Assembly: GCA_019916065.1 (NCBI GenBank)
Contig: CM034234.1
Span: 12,692,520-12,756,519 of the forward strand
DNA from: Vitellaria paradoxa
Lineage: Eukaryota > Streptophyta > Magnoliopsida > Ericales > Sapotaceae
Reading direction: 5' to 3'
Length of the DNA stretch: 64,000 bases
Shown here piece after piece: positions 22,101 to 34,377 of this stretch. The translations under genes were made by a program, and so were the position numbers. Within the stretch, counting starts at the first letter, position 1; every line of letters starts with the position of its first letter. Below the pieces are notes generated by a model, which searched no databases, was not told where the DNA came from, and saw only the letters and a list, made by a program, of their open reading frames with translations.

Positions 22101-25100
22101 CGATCTCCCTTTTCTCTTCTATATTTCTCCACTTCCCCATTTTCCCTAACTCCTCGTCCTTTTGGCTGTGTTGCATTTGTTCATAACCTCGATCCCGGTT
22201 TAGATAAACTCTCCCCTCGTGCCAGACGATGCATTTTTCTTGGCTATTCTCGCACTCAAAAAGGTTATCGTTGTTATCACCCCCCTTCTAGACGAATCTT
22301 CGTGAGTGCTGATGTTACCTTTTTTTAGTCTACTTCTTATTTTCCTCGTGAGGGAGAAGTTACTCCTTCCTCCCGAGAGGGGGAGTCGACTACTACTCCT
22401 TTGGATGATCTTGTTCTCCCTGATCCCGTTATTCCTGCTCCTAGCCCTAGTCTGCCTCCATTATTACAGGGATCTCCTCCTTTATCTCCTCCTTTGCAGG
22501 TACATCATCGTCGATCTCGTCCTACTGCTCACTCAGCACCGGTCGACTCTCCACCTGTGGATCCCAAGCCACCTGCCACAAATGCTTCCACAACCTCTGA
22601 AAATCATAACACTACATCTCTTGAGCTTGAACCTATACCTTCTATTGATGACCTTCCCATTGCCCTACGACGAAGTAAACGTACTTGCACTAAACATCCT
22701 ATTGCTAACTTTGTTTCTTATCATCGTACATTACCACGTCTACGATCCTTTGTTTGTGCTTTGTCCTCTGTTTCTATTCCTACCTCTTATGAGCAGGCCT
22801 TATTATCACCGGACTGGAAATCAGCGATGGATGAGGAGATGCGTGCATTACATCATAATCATACGTGGGAACTTATATCTCTTCCACCTGGAAAGAAGAC
22901 AGTGGGGTGTCGATGGGTATATACTATCAAGTATTTACCAGATGGATCTGTTGAGCGACTCAAAGCTCGATTGGTAGCTAAGGGATATACACAGACTTAT
23001 GGCATTGACTATTTGGAGACTTTCTCTCCAGTTGCTCGTCTTAACTCAGTTCGTATCCTTCTGGTAGTAGCAGTAAGTCGATCTTGGCCTTTGTTTCAAT
23101 TGGACATTAAAAATGCCTTTCTACATGGAGAACTTCAAGAAAAGGTATATATGGACCAGCCCCCTGGGTGTGTTGTTTCAAGCAGTGAGCACCTCGTTTG
23201 CCGATTAAATCGAGCTTTGTATGGTCTCAAGCAATCCCCACGTGCATGGTTCGATCGATTTAGTAAGGTTCTTTTGGATTATGGCTTCAGCCGATCTACA
23301 TCTGATCACTCAGTATTCATACATCATGGATCCACTGGTACTATTATTCTGATTGTCTATGTTGATGATATTATTATCTCTGGAGATGATGAGAAAGGAA
23401 TTTACGAGTTGAAGCAACATCTAGCAAGGCAGTTTCACACAAAGGATCTCGGAGCTTTACGTTATTTTATAGGGATTGAGGTTGCTCGGTCTTCACAGGG
23501 CATATCTCTATCTCAAAGGAAATATGTACTGGACTTGCTTACCGAGACTGGTCTCTTAGGTGCATGACCAGCTGATACTCCTATGGACCCTATAGTTCGT
23601 CTTGATTCCGAGTGGTAATCCTTTTCCCGATATTGGCAGATATCGTCGTCTTGTAGGAAAGTTGATTTATCTCACTGTGACACGACCAGATATTACATAT
23701 GCTGTTAGTGTTATTAGCCAGTTTATGCATACTCCTCGTCAGCCACACTTTGATGCTGTATGTCGAATTTTGAAGTACTTGAAGAGATCTCCAGGCCAGG
23801 GATTACTTTATCGACCTTCTGCCACATTGGATGTAACAAGATACAGTGATGCAGACTGGGCTGGTAGTAGATCTGATAGGAGGTCTACTTCTGGATATTG
23901 TACTTTTGTTGGTGGCAATCTTGTGAGTTGGCGTAGTAAGAAGCAAACAGTAGTTGCTCGGTCTAGTGTTGAACCTGAATATCGTGCCATGACTCATACT
24001 GCTGCAGAAATGCTTTGGGTTCGTTCATTACTCCAGGATTTTGGTATTAAAGTTTCAACTCCAATGTCAATGTATTGTGATAATTAAGCTGCCATCTTTA
24101 TTGCCAACAATCCAGTTTTTCACGAACGAACAAAACACATAGAAGTGGATTGTCATTTTATTCGCGATCTCCTACTTAAGAAAGATCTTACCACTCCGTT
24201 TGTACGCTCAAATTCTCAGTTGGGTGATATATTTACTAAACCTTTGTCTCGATCTCTATTTCAGCAATTCTGTTCCAAGCTGGGCATATTTGATCTCTAT
24301 GCTCCAGCTTGAGGGGGAGTGTCGGAATATTCCAAGATTTTTTATAATATTTGATTGAGTGTAATTAGAATACGTGATTGAATATATTTAGGAAACCTCA
24401 GATTGTAATTTCCTTTTTTGATGTAATTCGCTCATTATAAATATAATGAAAGAGAAGGAGGCTAAATCAAGTCTCTGAATTCTTTTCACCAAACTTTCAA
24501 CTGATCCCCATATAATTACCTCACAGGAATGAGCTCCCTGCCCACAAGGCAACGCACAAGTTCCCTTCTCTTCTAGGCTACATGAAAAGACAACTCCCTC
24601 ACCAAGATCTATGCAATCCTAGAGTCCCTTCCTTGCTTCGCCCATGGCACCTTCATCAAGCCTATGCATCTCCTCAAGCCACTAGTCCCCCTCTCTATCT
24701 AATATCATAAACAGAAATGCCACAACGATAATCTCCGAGTATCTTGTTAAGTTCCTCGCTAGGGGTTATCAGTAAGGGAATAGTTGCTTGGAAGCCAGAG
24801 AAACAGACCAAGGACAGGCCACCTCCCTCGGTACTATATCTCTACCACGAGAGAGAACTCACACTGAGACTCGTCAAATTGAAAAAGCAACATGTCATCT
24901 GGCCTTTGGGGAATGTTCCCATTGTCACCAATCACTTAGATGACTGAGTGCTACATTGGCATTCTACTGCCATGGCAACTCTAGAGTGGCACAATGTCCC
25001 CTCGACACGTGTCCCCCATTGCCTACAAAATCGTCTAAGCTTAGGCCCCCTAAGCTGGACCCTTCCTATTACAGGAAGGTACTTTGCTTACCTCAACATT

Positions 25101-27872
25101 GAATATTACTCAGGATTCCCCTGAGTCTCTATCTTGCTAGTGAATGAATATATAGCCAGTGTTCGTCTCCTTCCCAAAAGGACCTCAATCACTCGCACTT
25201 GTGTCTACCATGCTTATCATGTCTTGGTGACAAGGTTGTCATAATCTTGGAATGTATGATCAAGGTATAGTCCAATTTTTTTTTTTTTTTTTTCGAAGGG
25301 TCGGAAAGGAAAGAGCTCATGACTTTCGTCCACATGTACAAATATATATACCTTATTGCAATTCTCACAGAAGATTGATAGAATCCTATCTGACTACATT
25401 TATTCATCAAATATACAAGAATCTAAAAGAATCCTTCAGGTATTATTCAGTTTGGCCAGACTGCCAATCCAATCAATCAAACCAGACTTAGCTTCTTCTA
25501 GGATGGTCTCTCCATTACATCAGACTAGAAGTGGTTCCCATATTATATATTTGGATAATATTTTAAAGCTAATATAATTGTACAAGATAATTAATGTGGC
25601 AGATAACTAAATGAATTTAAAGTTCTTTAAAAATTTGCATAGCATAATAGTTGAGAGTTGTGGAGAATGTGATAGTTGAGAATTCAAATTTGTGACTAGA
25701 TTTACTCTTATATCTCAGAATGTCAAAATTCTCTTAAGCAATTGGTTTGACTGAGGGGCATTTTGGGACACGGTGAAAGCCTCTTGTGGCTTCACCAAAT
25801 CCTAGTATTAGCTTCACCAATCACTGGTGTTGACTTTATATATTATTATAGATATGTCTACTTATAAAAAAAAAAATTCCAGCTCAAGTAAAATGACATG
25901 TGCGGAGCAATGTCATCAACTACTCTGAAATCAAAAGACTAGATTTTTCACCCAATGAAAAACGTAAGAAACACCTATATGATTCTTTAGAAAATGGAAT
26001 ATCAATCTGGCTGCCAAAAATTCCATAAGATGTAATTCTACACGTCACTCAAAAAGTACACTATAAAGTCAATGAGAACAGTAAAATGAGTTTTCCCCAT
26101 ATAGAAGGATTTTTTAACAGTTTTCTCCAATAAAAGTGATTTTAAACTTAATTCCTAAACCCAAGTGCATGGAGAGTGCGGATTTTGGGAAAGATGACTT
26201 CATGCTTGAAGGCAGATTAGAGAAATATGCCTTCAAGCACTTTCAACTATTCCCAAGTACGAAAGATGGCTTCCTGAAATACGCCTTATGCGACAACTAG
26301 TGTTTTGGAAATAAGTTTAAACCAACCCTAATTGTTTGTTTGTTTGGTTGTGCACGTGCACGCACATTTTTTTTTTGTGGGGGGGGGGGGAGGGGAATCT
26401 AATATACATCTTTGTTTTGTTAAAAAAATAAAAATAAATAAAACTCAGCACAATCAATAGTCAATAGAACGAGAGTTTTCAGATAAAATTTGATTATCAC
26501 CTCATAAAGCTGCTTCTGATATTCAATGAGGAAGTCAGAAGCTATAACAGGCCAAGAAGCACCAAATTTATCCTGAGACACAAAAAAGAATTAAAAAAAA
26601 ATACATACAACACATTGGTTGCATAAGTAACTTCACTAAGAACAAAGTCATACTCAGAAAGTGAGCACAGTCCATATAGAAAATTAAGTAACCTGCAAAA
26701 ATTCATGCCGAATATATGGATGACATAGGCGATCAAAGTCCCATATTCCCTCTCTTTCAAGCTCTTCCTATAGCAAGAATATAGTTTAGTCATAGACGAA
26801 TAGATTATGAATGTCTTAAAGAATTATATGGATGAAAGGGAAAAAAAATCTGGTTGAACTATGAAAGCACCTGACTCAAAGGGATAGAAGGTCGAAATTT
26901 CCCAAGTAGACCGGTCATTGCGTGCTCTGGAAGCTCCCAGATTCTAAAGAAACCTAATATATGATCGATCCTATAAGCGGTAAAGTACTTAGCCATCTGT
27001 ATAAGACCAAAAGAAGAAGAAGTAGATTATATAACAAATATTTTGTTTAGTTAAAAGGGAAGAAATGCTTAAACAAGCACAGATGGCACATAAAGAAAAA
27101 GTATAAAGCTATAACGCTAAGCAAGAAACCTGTGTTAAACGAGCACGCCACCAAGCATAATTATCTTTTGACATTTCCTCCCAATTATAAGTGGGGAATC
27201 CCCAATTTTGCCCATTTTTGTCAAAATAATCAGGAGGTGCACCAGTAGATGTGTTCATGCGAAACAAATTTGGATAGACCCAGGTATCCACGCTATTTCT
27301 GTCAACACCAATGGGGAGATCTCCTTTCAGCACCACTCCTTTCTTTCTAGCATACTCAGCAGATTCTGCCAACTGCCATTTAAACAAGAAAACATCAGGA
27401 GATAATTAGCCAGTATGGGCAGCTTATAATTCATAAAAAATAGGAAAACTGAAAGACTTACTTGTAAATGCAAATGGAACTGGATATAGTAATGAAAGCA
27501 AATTATCTCATAGTGGACACTTTCCTTCGAAACAAGTTTCTCAAGCTGAAGAAAAGAAAATAAGTGTTAGTGATTAAATTTACAAGAAAGGAACACGTGC
27601 TCCCAAATCGAGTTTGGAAATGCATCCAACATTTTATTTAAGCAGTCATGTGTTGGGGGGGGGGGAGAGGGAGAGGGGGGGGACTTTGTTTAAGAATACA
27701 TTTGTAATAATAATCCAATTTTCAAATTGACCAAACGAAAAATGGAAATATGAGCACCTTGTCTCCTGAATAAGTAGAAAAGCGACCCCACTGGCTGTGA
27801 TCTGACGTTTCAAAAAAGTCCCGAAGAAAGCAAAAGGCCGCATAAGGTTTCAGCCAACTCTGCCCAACAGCC

Positions 27873-27948
<76 letters not shown>

Positions 27949-30900
27949 AAATACAAATTGATCTTTAAAATAAAGCTAAAGCTTGTTTGCTACTATCTAG
28001 ATGAACCAACCAATAAGCTAATTTAAGTGAAAAATGAAATATAATTTAATTATAATAGAAGGGAATTTTCTCTATGTATAACCTCATTCTCAGCAAAAAA
28101 ATTTTGGAAAGAACTTGAGCTTAAAATAGGATCCTTTTCTAGAATGAAAATCTTCTTGGCAATTGATAGCTTTGTAGTCATGGTAGCTTCATAGTCCACA
28201 TCCTGCAGAGACCAAAACATAAATAAATGCATAAAAAAATATAAAACAAAAGGATGGATAGGTATACTTCTATTACTGTTAAAACAATTTCAAGACATTT
28301 TAACTTCACACGAGAGAACAATCAATTAAATTTTGCTCTAATCAATAGTTGCTCGTCATAAATCATCAAAGACAGATTATTAAAGTTGTTGCAGGTATCT
28401 GTTCAGCAACAATTATTTTTTCTTTCTGTAAGTATGATCTCTGATTTCATTACTGCACAACAAGAGTCCAAAAACTTGTCTCATTAATCAATATTTTAAG
28501 TCTGAACTTGGAACGATCAAGGTTCCAGATTTACTCTAAGTACGCCTACAAAATAAAATGATTGCTAAGCACAACTTTGCACATTCAATGCCAGTCTGGT
28601 AATGTGTTTTCATGTAAGTTACAATTACAAAATGTCAATGTATTATATTTTAAACTGGCCCATCACATAGCCCATTTACATGGTTGGGTTGGGTAAGGTC
28701 ATAATAGCTGTTACAAATTGTACATGGGATGGGCATGCTAGAATGCTCAGTAGTTAGGTTTCAGGACATATTTAGTGCATGCAGTTAAAGATAAAAAAAA
28801 TGACTGTATTTTGAGAAGAAGGTGAATAATTGGTGTAGCTAATGTAAAACGGACGGAGGAGTCCACTGATAATTTGTTTGTACATTGTTCATGGACAAAG
28901 GATTCTCCTACATATAAAAATAGTATCTATTTACCTTTATATAAAAATATTAAGTATTTATTTAACTTTATATTACAAACTTGCTACTCAAAACGAATGA
29001 AAACATAAAGAAAAGTGACTAGCAGTAGACTAACTTGATATAAACTAAAATTAAGACTCCGAAGACCACCAATGACAGTTCCCTTTTGACCAAAAATGCT
29101 TGGCGTAAAGGCTATATACTTTGTTTCAACTTTCAAAGTGAATTGCTCTGTCTAATGGAACTACAGCTGCTGCGCCAAGTAGTCCATCTCTACAACACTA
29201 TCTAGAATGCCTATACTATTTTATGTACCTGATTAACATAGGATCAGGGGGTGGTTCCACAACCCAGCAATTACCATGGGCACAATAACAGGTAGACCTG
29301 AGGAGTGTCCTTCCAGGTCCTCTCATACTGGAGAAACATCCTCTTGGTACTCTAATGCCCACACTGGATATCAACCTAAGTGCCTCAAAACATTCTAAAC
29401 TCAACTCACACACTGCTTCAATGTATGGACGGTCCGTCCATTCATTAGAAATCCATCTATGGAATTGTAGCCTGAATGAATTTTGTATGGATAAACAATC
29501 AAATAAAGTGATATCATTGTTTTCGGTGTTGGAAATTTCAAGTTCAGATAGTAACAACTTTATTAACCTACAAGGTAGAGCCACTTTTGAGTTATTTTTC
29601 ATAGTCTCTACCACTGTAATTAAGAAAAGACCATATGAACCCCATTCCTCCGAGGAGAGAAGGAAGTTTGGTTAGCATAGAAAACATTTAGACCACATTG
29701 GGCAGGCGAGCTTCCATTCAAGTTCTTAGGTAGTTCCACATATATTTCACATCTACAATTTAAGGTATAAGGGCCATGACAATTCACCAAGAACTGAAAA
29801 TAAAATAATTAAAGTTATTTTCTTGTATACGAGAGATGTTAAAAAATTGCCAAGTTGTGGTCGCTAAACTTATACGAGGAAAAAGTGTTCGTGTGAGGGT
29901 GATCAGTACACCAATGATACAATACAGCTAAAATGGTTAGATACACTGGTGATGACCAAAGCTCTGTTGAGGCATCTCATCACGTGGTTGCCTAATACAA
30001 CTAAAGAAAGAAGAAAAGAAATTAATAAGATTGAAAATTAACCTTTGTTCACGATTGCAAACTTTGGAAGCAATTGGAAGACTTTCAACACAAAGCACAG
30101 TATTTAGTTGAGAATAATAAACCATTACGATAAATTTAAAACTACCCCTATGGTAAATGATACCTTTCCATCCAGCTGTTCTTTCGCCCTTTGAATTTCT
30201 TGCTGCAGAAAGCATAAGAGATAATAGAATGAATAAAAAAATAAGCCAGAATCATTTAACTTAAGAGAAATCAAGATATATTGGTTCTCCAGAAGATGAC
30301 ATTGATATATGTTTGGTCAAGTCCAGTGGCTTGATACCCTAGACCCTGTTTCACATCTCCCGCAATCCTGAAACAACATTGTCATTTGAGGGGAGGAGAA
30401 TGCAGGGGTCGAGGATTGAATCATACATGAAATTCATCCCTTATGGAGAATTCATATTGAGTAAAATCAATGATATTTACAATTTTCTGGTGCGAGAACT
30501 GACATTTGGTTGACTACAGGCAAGCGTACTGTTTTCTATGATAATGAAAGAAAATGGCAAGACTATGCTGATCACCTTGATCTCCTCTGGAATACAATCT
30601 GAAAGTGCCTGTACTCTCAGGTACAGTGGGTGCAATGCAAATACAGAAAGAGAGCTGCACAGAGAGAGATAAAAGTTACAAGTCACTTGATAGCATATAA
30701 GATGAAATTTGAATCCTAAGTTGCATGAAAGACACCAAACAACTAGAGCAGCAAAACAAAAAAAGAGCCATTTGTGAACTCCCTGGTCATGGTTCACACA
30801 CTCGCTCAATGTTTATGAAGGCCTTTTCAACCTCATTTTATAAACAACTCTAACCTGAACATGCCCATGTTGGTAACAGCCAAAAGCTGTCCCACATTGG

Positions 30901-33900
30901 CCTATGAGACAGGTTCTTTCACCCATATAAGAGATTCCCTCACCTTTAACACCAGTGTTTTAAAATTGAGGCCCCTCTAATATGTTGTTGGGTTTCTTGA
31001 CATGGTATCAAAGCGGGTTTTTAATTGGGTCTCTCCACAGTTCATGTTATGCCTATATCCATGCGAGCCAGCTGAGGGGCTCTCAAAAGGGTTCCACATC
31101 AGCCTATGAGAAAGGTTATTTCACCCATGTAAGAGAGAGACTTCTTTCACCTTAATACCTGAGTTTTAAGGTTTAAGCCCCTCTTCTTATATGTTGTTGG
31201 CTTCTTGACAGTAACCAAGTTCTTAAGAAAGCTTTAGTGGCAATTTTGTGATTTTATTTTGCCTACAGCCTTTAAAAAAGTAAGTAGCAAAAATATGATA
31301 AAGACTAAAGTTGCATAGAATCCAAGCAGTCATGCATCTCAGCCATCATCCTTATGGAATGTGCTTCAACATGATATGCTATGTCCAACACTTCTTTTTA
31401 GCTTATACATTTGGCTTCCAAATATTTATTGAATTTTTAAAATTATTTATCAACGTGCAATAATGAAGACACAATTGGTTGTTTAAGTTTTGAAGTTCCT
31501 CAAAATTTTGGGATACATGTCCAAAGAGTACACAGTTTATGAGATCAAAATATAATAGTAAAGCTCAAGTCAGACAACTTTCTGACAAAATCAAGCCTGA
31601 GATAATTATATGCACTTTTTTCAACATACCAGAGATCAAGTAGCTAGATATGTGGCCCATGCCTGTTTTGTTGCAGCTCTATAAACAATTTTAAGTCAAC
31701 GTATGCTATTTTGTAAGATGCCATACATTGTAAATGTAAGACCAATAAAAATTGCATACCCATGAAGCCCAACAACTAACATGTTAACTTCCTCCTTGCA
31801 GGACTAAGGTTACAATATAGATCCTAGTCAGTAAGAGTGCAACACATTTTCCAGCATACAGTGGAAGAGATCACAAGGGAAAAAAAATGCAACAGCGAGC
31901 AACTTGACGGATTTATCAAATACTTTAAAATTCCATACCTGTAGGGATATGAATCCCACCACATTCCATGGACTGATGTATCGTTGATTGGTAAAAGCTG
32001 AACTAAATGAAATCCAGAGTCAACAGCCCAGTCAATGAGTAACTTCAAGTCAAGGAACTCACCAACTCCTAGATCGGCTTCTGATCTAACAGAGAACATG
32101 GGGATTGCCATACCAGCACCCCGCCATGGCATTTCCTAAAAAAATACAAATGTATAAAAGACAAAAAGCAGGAAAATTCGATTTAATTTATACTTAAGGC
32201 TAAGAAAAATTTTACTTGGAACCGAATTTTAATTAATGGCTTACTCGCATCATTCCATCTGAAAGGAGAATGTGTCTTGGTTGACTAGCCGAGAAGTCAA
32301 CACAGAGTTCCCGATTTGGGCCAGTTTCTAAAGAAATGTTTCCTGCCTTGCCATATTTACTGTACCTGTATGTGAAATAGCCGCTAAGGAAGGGAAGGAG
32401 AGAATCAAACAAGGAGAAATGATCTTATTTTTCACTGCGTGTGTGCGCACATGCGCATGCTGGTGGGAGAGCAAACAATACGTAGTACATCATATGGACA
32501 TATACAAATAGAAGGTGAGACAAAGACACCAAGAAGGATATTTTATAGGAAAATCATCCTTTTGCACAACACAATCTGCTTGCCACATTGATTCATCACT
32601 GTAATTAAGTTTAAGTCCATCCTGAATCTTCCATCGGCCCAATTTTACAGAACTTCCAACCACATATATCTGCAGAAATTGTGAAGTCAAGCTCAACTTC
32701 ATAAATCCTTGCTATTCCATTGAGATCATAAACAAGACTATAGAACTAGTGAACTATTTGCCTAGCATTCTGTAATTATCACACGGGAAGGAGATCTTAC
32801 TGATGTTTCTTCTTCTATACTTGGACAGCAAATTTTGAAATGAATGATGACTGAATCTGCTTAATTATTATTTTGTAAACAACAGACATCCAATTAGATG
32901 ATAGTTCTGAATGGAGTGTTATGTCAAATGAAAAACAAGTTAGTTTGAACTCACAATATTACCTTTCTCATCCAACTTATTCTGAATGATTCCAAGGGAT
33001 CTTTCTATATCCAAACTCCAATTTTTGCGAAAAATTACATTTTTGAAAGCACTTGTGAAAGGGAGACCATCAGAACCAGTCTGGACCAGAGAATGGCAAA
33101 ATTTTCAGTTAAACTCAAGCACTGAACTAATTATGGAGAAACACTTTGCCATTCATTGAATCAACTAGCTAATATAAAGTAAATAAAAACAGAGAATTCG
33201 CAAAGAAAGAGATTACCTAGTCAATAACTGTATCTAAAGGAAATCATGAGAGAATCATAGATTCATAGGCTACAACATGATTTTGTCAACTCAAGCCAAC
33301 TGAATAAATGGCAAGACTCTAATGAAAGTCTAAGATATACAATATAAATAAGACTACTCTTTAAAAATTGACCCACAGGGGTTGTTGGAATTAGGCAATG
33401 AGAAGTACGAAAGCAATTCTTCGCAAAAAAGGTATTGATTTCTTTTGTTCATATACCTTTATCCACAAAAACAACTAGAAGGGAAAACAAAAGCATAAAA
33501 TGGTAGAGATGGCCACCACATGGGAAATTTCGTACATGACAATTAATATTGAGGCTTAGAATAGGGATGTCAAATATATCCGTACCGGATGAGTACCCGT
33601 TTCACCCGCCCCGTTCGGGGAGGGTATGGGAATGTTAATAGCGGGGACGAGAATGGGTATGGAGATTTGAAATGTTACCCGCACGGGTATAGGAACGGGG
33701 ACGGATACGATAATCCCCACCCCATCCCACCCCGTACCCGTTTAAATATTTTTTTGTTAATTTTGTTGGCGTGGTGACTCCTTTAGAAGTTCGACATCGG
33801 TTTCTCACATATAAGTGAAGGTCTTGTGAGGTTATAAATAAATACCATTTCATCTTTGGTTAAGTGCATCAGTCAAAGTCAAATATTATATATATATATT

Positions 33901-34342
33901 TTTTAATTTTTATTTAATATATATATGTAATATATTTTTTATTTAATATTTATAATAATTTTAAATATTTATTTTATACATATAATATATAATTTGTAAT
34001 AATTAATATACTTGACGGGTAAACGGGGACAGCGATGGAGAATTCATTATTTTGTAGGGACGGGTATGGAGAAAATTTTTTTTCCCCAAAACGAGGGACG
34101 GGGGACGGGGACGGGGACGGATAAGGGTATTGCTAAACGGGGACGGAAAAGGTCATACCCGCCCCGTTGACATCACTAGCTTGGAATGTTTGATTGCACG
34201 TAAATTTTATATTTAATGTCATTAGTCAGCAGCCACATGAAGCAAAATGGTTTAAGGAAACAAGCTTCTAAATCAAACTTCACAAAGTCGTGCAGAACCA
34301 ATTACCAAAACAAGTGTCCAAAAGTAAATTAGTCATGTTATC

Positions 34343-34377
<35 letters not shown>

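Larger units (their letters stand above)
19249..24502 (+). mobile_element. Ty1/Copia LTR retrotransposon with broken coding frames
   Basis: The element lies in DPE2 intron 15, antisense to the gene. Two 183-bp LTRs (19249-19431, 24320-24502) differ at only three positions that I see, all transitions. A 5-bp target duplication GATCC flanks it (19244-19248, 24503-24507). The LTRs run TG...CT rather than TG...CA. A primer binding site TGGTATCAGAGC follows the 5' LTR at once (19432-19443), and the polypurine tract GAGGGGGAG precedes the 3' LTR. Domain order is gag, protease, integrase, reverse transcriptase, RNase H, as in Copia. Coding frames are interrupted several times (near 21100, 21350, 22326, 23567-23600 and 24086), so it cannot encode a full polyprotein. 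Confidence 0.93.

Noticed and set aside
22306..22977. 223-codon Leu-rich frame overlapping the reverse transcriptase region
   Set aside because: It is an off-frame shadow of the Copia pol region.
29216..29675. Overlapping frames of 106-132 codons on both strands in DPE2 intron 8
   Set aside because: No recognisable domain, located wholly inside an intron, and no supporting splice signals.
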